Shown: positions 1-11,640 of the stretch, one piece after another | Position numbering within the stretch: position 1 is the first letter of the stretch | How the letters are laid out: every line of letters starts with the position of its first letter | NCBI GenBank assembly: GCA_027924585.1 | Contig: BSBM01000200.1 | Span: 1,488,001-1,552,000, forward strand | DNA: 64,000 nt | DNA from: Larix kaempferi | Lineage: Eukaryota; Streptophyta; Pinopsida; Pinales; Pinaceae | Direction: 5' to 3' | Notes under the pieces: generated by a model | The model's input: only the letters and a program-made list of their open reading frames with translations | What the model was told of the DNA's origin: nothing | The model's database searches: none | Translations under genes and position numbers: made by a program

Positions 1-984
1 AAGTAAGCTTTTCTTATTTCCGGACGCATGCGCAAACTATAGAAAGTCGTTATGACGTAGAATGTGCATACTTTGTAGATTCCATTTATGAAATAAAACA
101 CATTTTCTAAAAACTTCTGTTTTTTTACGAAATCATGTAAACCTTCTAGAAGCTGTGATTTTAAAAAACGGTGGAAGTAAGCTTTTCTTATTTCCGGACG
201 CATGTGCAAACTATAGAAATTCGTTATGACGTAGAATGTGCATACTTTGTTGATTCCATTTATGAAATAAAACACATTTTCTAAAAACTCGTGTTTTTTA
301 CAAAATCATGTAAACCTTCTAGAAGCTGTGATTTTGAAAAACGTTGGAAGTAAGCTTTTCTTATTTCCGGACGCATGCGCAAACTATAGAAAGTCGTTAT
401 GACGTAGAACGTGCATACTTTGTTGTTTTCATTTATGAAATAAAGCACATTTTCTAAAAACTCGTGTTTTTTAAGAAATCATGTAAACCTTCTAGAAGCT
501 GTGATTTTAAAAAACTATGGAAGTAAGCTTTTCTTATTTCCGGACTTATGCGCAAACTATAGAAAGTCGTTATGACGTAGAATGTGCATACTTTGTTGAT
601 TCCATTTATGAAATAAAACACATTTTCTAAAAACTCGTGTTTTTTAAGAAATCATGTAAACCTTCTAGAAGCTGTGATTTTAAAAAATGGTGGAAGTAAG
701 CTTTTCTTATTTCCGGACGAATGCACAAACTATAGAAAGTCGTTATGACGTAGAATGTGCATACTTTGTTGATTCCATTTATGAAATAAAACACATTTTC
801 TAAAAACTTGTGTTTTTAAAGAAATCATGTAAACCTTCTAGAAGCTGTGATTTTGAAAAACGTTGGAAGTAAGCTTTTCTTATTTCCGGACGCATGCGGA
901 AACTATAGAAAGTCATTATGACGTAGAATGTGCATACTCCGTTGATTCCATTTATGAAATAAAACACATTTTCTACAAACTCGT
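1..984 (-). repeat. Satellite array segment I (minus orientation, truncated by window edge)
   Basis: About 5.7 tandem copies of the 173-bp monomer, read as the reverse complement of most of the window (GTAAGCTTTTCTTATTTCC recurs every 173 bp). It continues beyond the window start. The copies differ by point changes, for example CGGACTTATGCGC near 542, CGAATGCACAAAC near 718 and TGTTGTTTTCATT near 421. It ends at a blunt switch to plus orientation at 984/985. I see no gene or mobile element in it. The weak open frame crossing 800-1006 is satellite sequence running through the junction. Confidence 0.95.
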
Positions 985-1006
985 ACGGAATCAACAAAGT
1001 ATGCAC
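953..1006. other. Orientation-switch junction I (minus to plus), blunt joint
   Basis: Minus-strand satellite runs to CAAACTCGT (ending at 984), and plus-strand satellite begins directly with ACGGAATCAACAAAG (from 985). The two sides are not at the same monomer position: the right side starts about 34 bp further into the monomer. The result is an inverted repeat in which GTTGATTCC, ending near 950, pairs with GGAATCAAC at 987, leaving a loop of roughly 36 nt. No filler or extended microhomology is evident, since ACGGAATC exists as a monomer variant elsewhere (near 31600). This is either a genuine inversion breakpoint or an assembly joint. Confidence 0.85.
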
Positions 1007-1209
1007 ATTCTACGTGATAACGACTTTCTATAGTTTGCGCATGCGTTTGGAAATAAGAAAAGCTTACTTCCCCCGTTTTTTAAAATTACAGCTTCTAGAA
1101 TGTTTACTTGATTTCTTAAAAAACAAGAGTATTTAGAAAATGTGTTTTATTTCATAAATGGAATCAACAAAGTATGCACATTCTACATCGTAATGACTTT
1201 CTATAGTTT

Positions 1210-1219
1210 GCGCATGCGT
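1210..1219 (+). promoter_or_regulatory. NRF1-like palindrome, one exemplar of a per-monomer site
   Basis: GCGCATGCGT differs by one base from the palindromic NRF1 core GCGCATGCGC, known from animal promoters. The equivalent site recurs in most of the roughly 370 monomers. Common decay forms are GTGCATGCG, GCACATGCG and GCGCATTCG, the first two being CpG transitions. The motif match is seen in the sequence. Binding is inference and only makes sense in an animal genome. Confidence 0.4.
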
Positions 1220-1221
1220 CC

Positions 1222-1244
1222 GGAAATAAGAAAAGCTTACTTCC
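1222..1244. other. Short dyad/hairpin spanning the HindIII site, per-monomer exemplar
   Basis: GGAAATAAG and CTTACTTCC are inverted repeats with 8 of 9 positions complementary, separated by AAAAG. The dyad recurs once per monomer throughout both orientations. Short dyads of this type are reported as enriched in centromeric satellites that lack a CENP-B box, where they may extrude cruciforms. Here the dyad is seen directly; any structural role is inferred. Confidence 0.5.
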
Positions 1245-1405
1245 ACCGTTTTTTAAAATCACAACTTCTAGAAGGTTTACATGATTTCTTAAAAAACACG
1301 AGTTTTTAGAAAATGTGTTTTATTTCATAAATGGAATCAACAAAGTATGCACATTCTACGTCATAACGACTTTCTATAGTTTGCGCATGCGTTTGGAAAT
1401 AAGAA
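1233..1405 (+). repeat. Reference 173-bp satellite monomer
   Basis: One representative unit counted from the HindIII site AAGCTT to the equivalent position of the next copy (mutated there to AAGCTA). In order it holds: AAGCTT; a TTTTTTAAAA tract; the 10-bp palindrome CTTCTAGAAG; an A-tract and T-tract region (TTAAAAAACACGAGTTTTTA); TTTTATTTCATAAATGGAAT; ACGTCATAACG; the nearly invariant CTTTCTATAGTTTG; GCGCATGCG; and a GGAAATAAG arm that leads into the next HindIII site. A consensus built by eye is 173 bp, with 56 G+C (32%) and 7 CpG against about 4.5 expected from base composition. I do not recognise it as a named satellite family. Confidence 0.9.
1265..1278. promoter_or_regulatory. Heat-shock-element-like core, per-monomer exemplar
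   Basis: CTTCTAGAAG is a perfect 10-bp palindrome containing TTCnnGAA, the two-unit core bound by heat shock factor. It is followed by GGTTT, so the sequence reads TTC-TA-GAA-GG-TTT, one base short of a three-unit TTCnnGAAnnTTC element. The palindrome is intact in the great majority of monomers, with rare variants such as CTTCTCGAAG near 15972 and CTTATAGAAG near 49948. A role in stress-induced transcription of the array is inference. Confidence 0.4.
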
Positions 1406-2793
1406 AAGCTAACTTCCCCCGTTTTTTAAAAGCACAGCTTCTAGAAGGTTTACATGATTTCTTAAAAAACACGAGTTTTTAGAAAATGTGTTTTATTTCA
1501 TAAATGGAATCTACAAAGTATGAACATTCTATTTCATAACGACTTTCTATAGTTTGCACATGCTTCCGGAAATAAGAAAAGCGTACTTCCACCGTTTTTT
1601 AAAATCACAGCTTCTAGAAGGTTTACATGATTTCGTAAAAAATACGAGTTTTTAGAAAATGTGTTTTATTTCATAAATGCAATCTACAAAGTATGCACAT
1701 TCTACGTCATAACAACTTTCTATAGTTTGCACATGCGTCCGGAAATAAGAAAAGCTTACTTCCCCCATTTTTTAAAATTACGGCTTCTAGAAGGTTTACA
1801 TGATTTCCGAAAAAACACGAGTTTTTAGAAAATGTGTTTTATTTCATAAATGGAATCAACAAAGTATGCACATTCTACGTCATAACGACTTTCTATAGTT
1901 TGCGCATGCGTCCGGAAATAAGAAAAGCTTACTTCCACCGTTTTTTAAAATCACAGCTTCTAGAAGGTTTACATGATTTCCTAAAAAACACGAGTTTTTA
2001 GAAAATGTGTTTTATTTCATAAATGGAATCAACAAAGTATGCACATTCTACGTCATAACGACTTTCTATAGTTTGCGCATGCGTTTGATAATAAGAAAAG
2101 CTTACTTGCCCCGTTTTTTAAAATCACGGCTTCTAGAAGGTTTACATGATTTCTTAAAAAACACGAGTTTTTCGAAAGTGTGTTTTATTTCATAAATGGA
2201 ATGTACAAAGTATGCACATTCTATGTCATAACGACTTTCTATAGTTTGCGCATGCGTCCGGAAATAAGAAAAGCTTATTTCCACCGTTTTTTGAAATCAC
2301 TGCTTCTAGAAGGTATACATGATTTCGTAAAAAACACGAGTTTGTAGAAAATGTGTTTTATTTCATAAATGGAATCAACAAAGTATGCCCATTCTACGTC
2401 AGAATGACTTTCTATAGTTTGCGCATGCGTCCGGAAATAAGAAAAGCTTACTTCCAACGTTTTTCAAAATCACAGCTTCTAGAAGGTTTACATGATTTCT
2501 TAAAAAACACGATTCTTTAGAAAATGTGTTTTATTTCATAAATGGAATCAACAAAGTATGCACATTCTACATCATAAGGACTTTCTATAGTTTGCGCATT
2601 CGTCCGGAAATAAGAAAAGCTTACTTCCACCGTTTTTTAAAATCACATCTTCTAGAAGGTTTACATGATTTCTTAAAAAACACGAGTTTTTAGAAAATGT
2701 GTTTTATTTGATAAGTGGAAACAACAAAGTATGCACATTCTACGTCATAACGACTTTCTATAGTTTGCGCATTCGTCCGGAAATAAGAAAAGC

Positions 2794-5419
2794 TTACGTC
2801 CACCGTTTTTTAAAATCACAGCTTCTAGAAGGTTTACATGATTTCGTAAAAAACACGAGTTTGTAGAAAATGTGTTTTATTTCATAAATGGAATCTACAA
2901 AGTATGCACATTCTACGTCATAACGACTTTCTATAGTTTGCGCATGCGTCCGGAAATAAGAAAAGCTTACTTCCACCGTTTTTTAAAATCACATCTTCTA
3001 GAAGGTTTACATGATTTCATAAAAAACACAAGTTTTTAGAAAATGTGTTTTATTTCATAAATGGAATCTACAAAGTATGCACATTCTACGTCATAACGAC
3101 TTTCTATAGTTTGCGCATGCGTCTGGTAATAAGAAAAGCTTACTTCCACCGTTTTTTAAAATCACAGCTTCTAGAAGGTTTACATGATTTCATAAAAAAC
3201 ACGAGTTTTTAGAAAATGTGTTTTATTTCATAAATGGAATACACAAAGTATGCACATTGTATGTCATAACGACTTTCTATAGTTTGCGCATTCGTCCGGA
3301 AATAAGAAAAGCTTACTTCCACCGTTTTTTAAAATCACAGCTTCTAGAAGGTTTACATGATTTCTTAAAAAACACGAGTTTTTAGAAAATGTGTTTTATT
3401 TCATAAATGGAATCTACAAAGTATGCACATTCTACGTCATAACGACTTTCTATAGTTTGCTCATGCGTCCGGAAATAAGAAAATCTTACTTCCACCGTTT
3501 TTTAAAATCACAGCTTCTAGAAGGTTTACATGATTTCTTAAAAAACAAGAGTTTTTAGAAAATGTGTTTTATTTCATAAATGGAATCTACAAAGTATGCA
3601 CATTCTACGTCATAACGACTTTCTATAGTTTGTGCATGCGTCTGGAAATAAGAAAAGCTTACTTCCCCCGTTTTTTAAAATCACAGCTTCTAGAAGGTTT
3701 ACATGGTTTGTTAAAAAACACGAGTTTTTAGAAAATGTGTTTTATTTCATAAATGGAATCAACAAAGTATGCACATTCTATGTCATAACGACTTTCTGTA
3801 GTTTGCGCATGCGTCCAGAAAAAAGAAAAGCTTACTTCCACCGTTTTTTAAAATCACAGCCTCTAGAAGGTTTACATGATTTCGTAAAAAACACGAGTTT
3901 TTAGAAAATGTGTTTTATTTCATAAATGGAATCTACAAAGTATGCACATTCTACATCATAACGACTTTCTATAGTTTGCGAATGCGTCCGGAAAAAAGAG
4001 AATCTTACTTCCACTGTTTTTTAAAATCACATCTTCTAGAAGGTTTACATGATTTCTTAAAAAACACGAGTTTTTAGAAAATGTGTTTTATTTCATAAAT
4101 GGAATCTACAAAGTATGCACATTCTAGGTCATAACGACTTTATATAGTTTACGCATGCGTCCGGAAAAAAGAAAATCTTACTTCCACTGTTTTTTAAAAT
4201 CACATCTTCTAGAAGGTTTACATGATTTCTTAAAAAACACGAGTTTTTAGAAAATGTGTTTTATTTCATAAATGGAATCTACAAAGTATGCACATTCTAG
4301 GTCATAACGACTTTTTATAGTTTGCGCATGCGTCTGGAAATAAGAAAATCTTACTTCCACCGTTTTTTAAAATCACAGCTTCTAGAAGGTTTACATGATT
4401 TCTTAAAAAACAAGAGTTTTTAGAAAATGTGTTTTATTTCATAAATGGAATCTACAAAGTATGCACATTCTACGTCATAATGACTTTCTATAGTTTGTGC
4501 ATGCGTCTGGAAATAAGAAAAGCTTACTTCCCCCGTTTTTTAAAATCACAGCTTCTAGAAGGTTTACATGATTTCGTAAAAAACACGAGTTTGTAGAAAA
4601 TGTGTTTTATTTCCTAAATGGAATCAACAAAGTATGCCCATTCTACGTCATAATGACTTTCTATAGTTTGCGCATGCGTCCGGAAATAAGAAAAGCTTAC
4701 TTCCAACGTTTTTCAAAATCACAGCTTCTAGAAGGTTTACATGATTTCTTAAAAAACACGAGTTTTTAGAAAATGTGTTTTATTTCATAAATGGAATCAA
4801 CAAAGTATGCACATTCTACGTCATAACGACTTTCTATAGTTTGCGCATTCGTCCGGAAATAAGAAAAGCTTACTTCCACCATTTTTTAAAATCACATCTT
4901 CTAGAAGGTTTACATGATTTCTTAAAAAACACGAGTTTTTAGAAAATGTGTTTTATTTGATAAGTGGAATCAACAAAGTATGCACATTCTACGTCATAAC
5001 GACTTTCTATAGTTTGCGCATTCGTCCGGAAATAAGAAAAGCTTACTTCCACCGTTTTTTAAAATCACAGCTTCTAGAAGGTTTACATGATATCGTAAAA
5101 AACACGAGTTTGTAGAAAATGTGTTTTATTTCATAAATGGAATCTACAAAGTATGCAGATTCTACGTCATAACGACTTTCTATAGTTTGCGCATGCGTCC
5201 GGAAATAAGAAAAGCTTACTTCCACCGTTTTTTAAAATCACATCTTCTAGAAGGTTTCCATGATTTCATAAAAAACACAAGTTTTTAGAAAATGTGTTTT
5301 ATTTCATAAATGGAATCTACAAAGTATGCACATTATACGTCATAACGACTTTCTATAGTTTGCGCATGCGTCTGGTAATAAGAAAAGCTTACTTCCACCG
5401 TTTTTTAAAATCACAGCTT
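2794..5419 (+). repeat. 22-mer HOR, copy 1 (about 15 monomers shared)
   Basis: Matches 6601-9225 at an offset of 3807 bp (22 monomers, plus 1 bp), with only a handful of differences visible by eye, such as CATTGTATG against CATTCTATG and GCGTCCGG against GCGCCCGG. Private landmarks are CATGGTTTGTT at 3702, GCGAATGCGTCCGG with AAAAGAGAATC, TTTGATAAGTGG and CATGATATCG. The similarity between copies is far higher than between neighbouring monomers, which defines a recent higher-order duplication. Confidence 0.9.
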
Positions 5420-6601
5420 CTAGAATGTTTACTTGATTTCTTAAAAAACAAGAGTATTTAGAAAATGTGTTTTATTTCATAAATGGAATCAACAAAGTAT
5501 GCACATTCTACATCGTAATGACTTTCTATAGTTTGCGCATGCGTCCGGAAATAAGAAAAGCTTACTTCCACCGTTTTTTAAAATCACAGCCTCTAGAAGG
5601 TTTACATGATTTCTTAAAAAACACGAGTTTTTAGAAAATGTGTTTTATTTCATAAATGGAATCTACAAAGTATGCACATTCTACGTCATAACGACTTTCT
5701 ATAGTTTGCGCATGCGTTTGGAAATAAGAAAAGCTAACTTCCCCCGTTTTTTAAAAGCACAGCTTCTAGAAGGTTTACATGATTTCTTAAAAAACACGAG
5801 TTTTTAGAAAATGTGTTTTATTTCATAAATGGAATCTACAAAGTATGAACATTCTATTTCATAACGACTTTCTATAGTTTGCGCATGCTTCCGGAAATAA
5901 GAAAAGCGTACTTCCACCGTTTTTTAAAATCACAGCTTCTAGAAGGTTTACATGATTTCGTAAAAAACACGAGTTTTTAGAAAATGTGTTTTATTTCATA
6001 AATGCAATCTACAAAGTATGCACATTCTACGTCATAACAACTTTCTATAGTTTGCACATGCGTCCGGAAATAAGAAAAGCTTACTTCCCCCATTTTTTAA
6101 AATTATGGCTTCTAGAAGGTTTACATGATTTCCGAAAAAACACGAGTTTTTAGAAAATGTGTTTTATTTCATAAATGGAATCAACAAAGTATGCACATTC
6201 TACGTCATAACGACTTTCTATAGTTTGCGCATGCGTCCGGAAATAAGAAAAGCTTACTTCCACCGTTTTTTTAAAATCACAGCTTCTAGAAGGTTTACAT
6301 GATTTCCTAAAAAACACGATTTTTTAGAAAATGTGTTTTATTTCATAAATGGAATCAACAAAGTATGCACATTCTACGTCATAACGACTTTCTATAGTTT
6401 GCGCATGCGTTTGATAATAAGAAAAGCTTACTTGCCCCGTTTTTTAAAATCACGGCTTCTAGAAGGTTTACATGATTTCTTAAAAAACACGAGTTTTTCG
6501 AAAGTGTGTTTTATTTCATAAATGGAATGTACAAAGTATGCACATTCTATGTCATAACGACTTTCTATAGTTTGCGCATTCGTCCGGAAATAAGAAAAGC
6601 T
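5420..6601 (+). repeat. Duplicated block a, copy 2
   Basis: Second copy of 1095-2275. After it the sequence continues as a copy of 2794 onward, so the three monomers present at 2275-2794 in the first copy are missing. That change moves the register from 25 to 22 monomers. The pattern fits an unequal exchange or a three-monomer deletion. Confidence 0.85.
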
Positions 6602-9225
6602 TATGTCCACCGTTTTTTAAAATCACAGCTTCTAGAAGGTTTACATGATTTCGTAAAAAACACGAGTTTGTAGAAAATGTGTTTTATTTCATAAATGGAA
6701 TCTACAAAGTATGCACATTCTACGTCATAACGACTTTCTATAGTTTGCGCATGCGTCCGGAAATAAGAAAAGCTTACTTCCACCGTTTTTTAAAATCACA
6801 TCTTCTAGAAGGTTTACATGATTTCATAAAAAACACAAGTTTTTAGAAAATGTGTTTTATTTCATAAATGGAATCTACAAAGTATGCACATTCTACGTCA
6901 TAACGACTTTCTATAGTTTGCGCATGCGTCTGGTAATAAGAAAAGCTTACTTCCACCGTTTTTTAAAATCACAGCTTCTAGAAGGTTTACATGATTTCAT
7001 AAAAAACACGAGTTTTTAGAAAATGTGTTTTATTTCATAAATGGAATACACAAAGTATGCACATTCTATGTCATAACGACTTTCTATAGTTTGCGCATTC
7101 GTCCGGAAATAAGAAAAGCTTACTTCCACCGTTTTTTAAAATCACAGCTTCTAGAAGGTTTACATGATTTCTTAAAAAACACGAGTTTTTAGAAAATGTG
7201 TTTTATTTCATAAATGGAATCTACAAAGTATGCACATTCTACGTCATAACGACTTTCTATAGTTTGCTCATGCGCCCGGAAATAAGAAAATCTTACTTCC
7301 ACCGTTTTTTAAAATCACAGCTTCTAGAAGGTTTACATGATTTCTTAAAAAACAAGAGTTTTTAGAAAATGTGTTTTATTTCATAAATGGAATCTACAAA
7401 GTATGCACATTCTACGTCATAACGACTTTCTATAGTTTGTGCATGCGTCTGGAAATAAGAAAAGCTTACTTCCCCCATTTTTTAAAATCACAGCTTCTAG
7501 AAGGTTTACATGGTTTGTTAAAAAACACGAGTTTTTAGAAAATGTGTTTTATTTCATAAATGGAATCAACAAAGTATGCACATTCTATGTCATAACGACT
7601 TTCTGTAGTTTGCGCATGCGTCCAGAAAAAAGAAAAGCTTACTTCCACCGTTTTTTAAAATCACAGCCTCTAGAAGGTTTACATGATTTCGTAAAAAACA
7701 CGAGTTTTTAGAAAATGTGTTTTATTTCATAAATGGAATCTACAAAGTATGCACATTCTACATCATAACGACTTTCTATAGTTTGCGAATGCGTCCGGAA
7801 AAAAGAGAATCTTACTTCCACTGTTTTTTAAAATCACATCTTCTAGAAGGTTTACATGATTTCTTAAAAAACACGAGTTTTTAGAAAATGTGTTTTATTT
7901 CATAAATGGAATCTACAAAGTATGCACATTCTAGGTCATAACGACTTTATATAGTTTACGCATGCGTCCGGAAAAAAGAAAATCTTACTTCCACTGTTTT
8001 TTAAAATCACATCTTCTAGAAGGTTTACATGATTTCTTAAAAAACACGAGTTTTTAGAAAATGTGTTTTATTTCATAAATGGAATCTACAAAGTATGCAC
8101 ATTCTAGGTCATAACGACTTTTTATAGTTTGCGCATGCGTTTGGAAATAAGAAAATCTTACTTCCACCGTTTTTTAAAATCACAGCTTCTAGAAGGTTTA
8201 CATGATTTCTTAAAAAACAAGAGTTTTTAGAAAATGTGTTTTATTTCATAAATGGAATCTACAAAGTATGCACATTCTACGTCATAACGACTTTCTATAG
8301 TTTGTGCATGCGTCTGGAAATAAGAAAAGCTTACTTCCCCCGTTTTTTAAAATCACAGCTTCTAGAAGGTTTACATGATTTCGTAAAAAACACGAGTTTG
8401 TAGAAAATGTGTTTTATTTCCTAAATGGAATCAACAAAGTATGCCCATTCTACGTCATAATGACTTTCTATAGTTTGCGCATGCGTCCGGAAATAAGAAA
8501 AGCTTACTTCCAACGTTTTTCAAAATCACAGCTTCTAGAAGGTTTACATGATTTCTTAAAAAACACGAGTTTTTAGAAAATGTGTTTTATTTCATAAATG
8601 GAATCAACAAAGTATGCACATTCTACGTCATAACGACTTTCTATAGTTTGCGCATTCGTCCGGAAATAAGAAAAGCTTACTTCCACCATTTTTTAAAATC
8701 ACATCTTCTAGAAGGTTTACATGATTTCTTAAAAAACACGAGTTTTTAGAAAATGTGTTTTATTTGATAAGTGGAATCAACAAAGTATGCACATTCTACG
8801 TCATAACGACTTTCTATAGTTTGCGCATTCGTCCGGAAATAAGAAAAGCTTACTTCCACCGTTTTTTAAAATCACAGCTTCTAGAAGGTTTACATGATAT
8901 CGTAAAAAACACGAGTTTGTAGAAAATGTGTTTTATTTCATAAATGGAATCTACAAAGTATGCAGATTCTACGTCATAACGACTTTCTATAGTTTGCGCA
9001 TGCGTCCGGAAATAAGAAAAGCTTACTTCCACCGTTTTTTAAAATCACATCTTCTAGAAGGTTTCCATGATTTCATAAAAAACACAAGTTTTTAGAAAAT
9101 GTGTTTTATTTCATAAATGGAATCTACAAAGTATGCACATTATACGTCATAACGACTTTCTATAGTTTGCGCATGCGTCTGGTAATAAGAAAAGCTTACT
9201 TCCACCGTTTTTTAAAATCACAGCT
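6601..9225 (+). repeat. 22-mer HOR, copy 2
   Basis: Second copy of 2794-5419. Beyond 9225 it stops matching 5420 onward and instead resembles about 6976-7400 (offset about 2249 bp, 13 monomers), for example at CATGATTTCATAAAAAAC. This is an internal register switch. The CATGGTTTGTT landmark is at 7509. Confidence 0.88.
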
Positions 9226-10004
9226 TCTAGAAGGTTTACATGATTTCATAAAAAACAGGAGTTTTTAGAAAATGTGTTTTATTTCATAAATGGAATAGAC
9301 AAAGTATGCACATTCTATGTCATAACGACTTTCTATAGTTTGCGCATTCGTCCGGAAATAAGAAAAGCTTACTTCCACCGTTTTTTAAAATCACAGCCTC
9401 TAGAAGGTTTACATGATTTCTTAAAAAACACGAGTTTTTAGAAAATGTGTTTTATTTCATAAATGGAATCTACAAAGTATGCACATTCTACGTCATAACG
9501 ACTTTCTATAGTTTGCTCATGCGTCCGGAAATAAGAAAATCTTACTTCCACCGTTTTTTAAAATCACAGCTTCTAGAAGGTTTACATGATTTCTTAAAAA
9601 ACAAGAGTTTTTAGAAAATGTGTTTTATTTCATAAATGGAATCTACAAAGTATGCACATTCTACGTCATAACGTTTTTCTATAGTTTGCGCATGCGTCCG
9701 GAAATAAGAAAAGCTTACTTCCACCGTTTTTTAAAATCACAGCTTCTAGAAGGTTTACATGATTTCGTAAAAAACACGAGCTTTTAGAAAATGTGTTTTA
9801 TTTCTTAAATGGAATCTACAAAGTATGCAGATTCTACGTCATAACGACTTTCTATAGTTTGCGCATGCGTCCGGAAATAAGAAAAGCTTACTTCCACTAT
9901 TTTTTAAAATCACAGCTTCTAGAATGTTTACATGATTTCTTAAAAAACACGAGTCTTTAGAAAATGTATTTTATTTCATAAATGGAATCAACAAATTATG
10001 CACA

Positions 10005-11640
10005 TTCTATGTCATAACGACTTTCTATAGTTTGCGCATTCGTCCGGAAATAAGAAAAGCTTACTTCCACCGTATTTTAAAATCACAGCTTCTAGAAGGT
10101 TTACATGATTTCTTAAAAAACACGAGTTTTTAGAAAATGTGTTTTATTTCATAAATGGAATCTACAAAGTATGCACATTCTACGTCATAACGACTTTATA
10201 TAGTTTGCGCATGCGTCCGGAAATAAGAAAAGCTTACTTCCCCCATTTTTTAAAATCACAGCTTCTAGAAGGTTTACATGATTTCTTAAAAAACACGAGT
10301 TTTTAGAAAATGTGTTTTATTTCATAAATGGAATCAACAAAGTATGCACATTCTACGTCAGAAGGCCTTTCTGTAGTTTGCGCATGTGTTTGGAAATAAG
10401 AAAAGCTGACTGCCACCATTTTTTAAAATCACAGCTTCTAGAAGGTTTACATGATTTTGTAAAAAACACGAGTTTTTAGAAAATGTGTTTTATTTCATAT
10501 ATGGAATCAACAAAGTATGCACATTCTACGTCATAACGACTTTCTATAGTTTCCGCATGCGTCAGGAAATAAGAAAAGCTTACTTCCCCCGTTTTTTAAA
10601 ATAACAGCTTCTAGAAGGTTTACATGATTTCTTAAAAAACACGAGTTTTTAGAAAATGTGTATTATTTCATAAATAGAATCAACAAAGTATGCACATTCT
10701 ACATCATAACGACTTTCTATAGTTTGCGCATGCGTCCGGAAATAAGAAAAGCTTACTTCCACCATTTTTTAAAATCACGGATTCTAGAAAGTTTACATGA
10801 TTTCGTAAAAAACACGAGTTTTTAGAAAATGTGTTTTATTTCATAAATGGAATCAACAAAGTATGCACACTCTACGTCATAACGATTTTCTATAGTTTGT
10901 GCATGCATCCGGAAATAAGAAAAGCTCACCTCCCCCGTTTTTTAAAATCACAGATTCTAGAAGTTTTGCATGATTTCTTAAAAAACACGAGTTTTTAGAA
11001 AATGTGTTTTATTAAATAAATGGAATCAACAAAGTATGCACATTCTACGTCATAACGACTTTCTATAGTTTGCGCATGCGTTTCGAAATAAGAAAAGCTT
11101 ACTTCCCCCGTTTTTTAAAATCACGGCTTCTAGAAGGTTTACATGATTTCTTAAAAAACACGAGTTTTTAGAAAATGTGTTTTATTTCATAAATAGAATC
11201 AACAAAGTATGCACATTCTACATCATAACGACTTTCTATAGTTTGCGCATGCGTTTGGAAATAAGAAAAGCTTACTTCCCCCGTTTTTTAAAATCACAGC
11301 TTCTAGAAGGTTTACATGGTTTGTTAAAAAACACGAGTTTTTAGAAAATGTGTTTTATTTCATAAATGGAATCAACAAAGTATGCACATTCTACGTCATA
11401 ACGACTTTCTGTAGTTTGCGCATGCGTCCAGAAAAAAGAAAAGCTTACTTCCACCGTTTTTTAAAATCACAGCCTCTAGAAGGTTTACATGATTTCGTAA
11501 AAAACACGAGTTTTTAGAAAATGTGTTTTATTTCATAAATGGAATCTACAAAGTATGCACATTCTACATCATAACGACTTTCTATAGTTTGCGAATGCGT
11601 CCGGAAAAAAGAGAATCTTACTTCCACTGTTTTTTAAAAT
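10005..11640 (+). repeat. 20-mer HOR, copy 1
   Basis: Matches 13465-15040 at an offset of 3460 bp (20 monomers exactly). Private variants are AAGCTGACTGCCACC, TTTCATATATGG, GTGTATTATTTC, GATTCTAGAAAGTTTAC, AAGCTCACCTCCCCC, AGAAGTTTTGCATG and TTTTATTAAATAAATGG. The monomer order is identical in all copies. Confidence 0.9.

Larger units (their letters stand above)
1095..2275 (+). repeat. Duplicated block a, copy 1 (about 7 monomers)
   Basis: This block matches 5420-6601 at an offset of 4325 bp (25 monomers). Shared private variants include TGTTTACTTG (1101 and 5426), GAGTATTTAG, a GCATGCTTCCGG monomer with AAAAGCGTAC, AAATGCAATC and GTTTGATAATAAG. The match stops near 2275/6601, where the second copy jumps three monomers ahead relative to the first. 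Confidence 0.85.

Noticed and set aside
5043-5225. Recurrent 60-codon minus-strand frame (also at 2794, 8850, 12656, 16808 and 26841)
   Set aside because: In several of these it appears because a single change (TTTTTAG to TTTGTAG in plus orientation) removes a stop. Its repetition reflects HOR copying, not a gene family.
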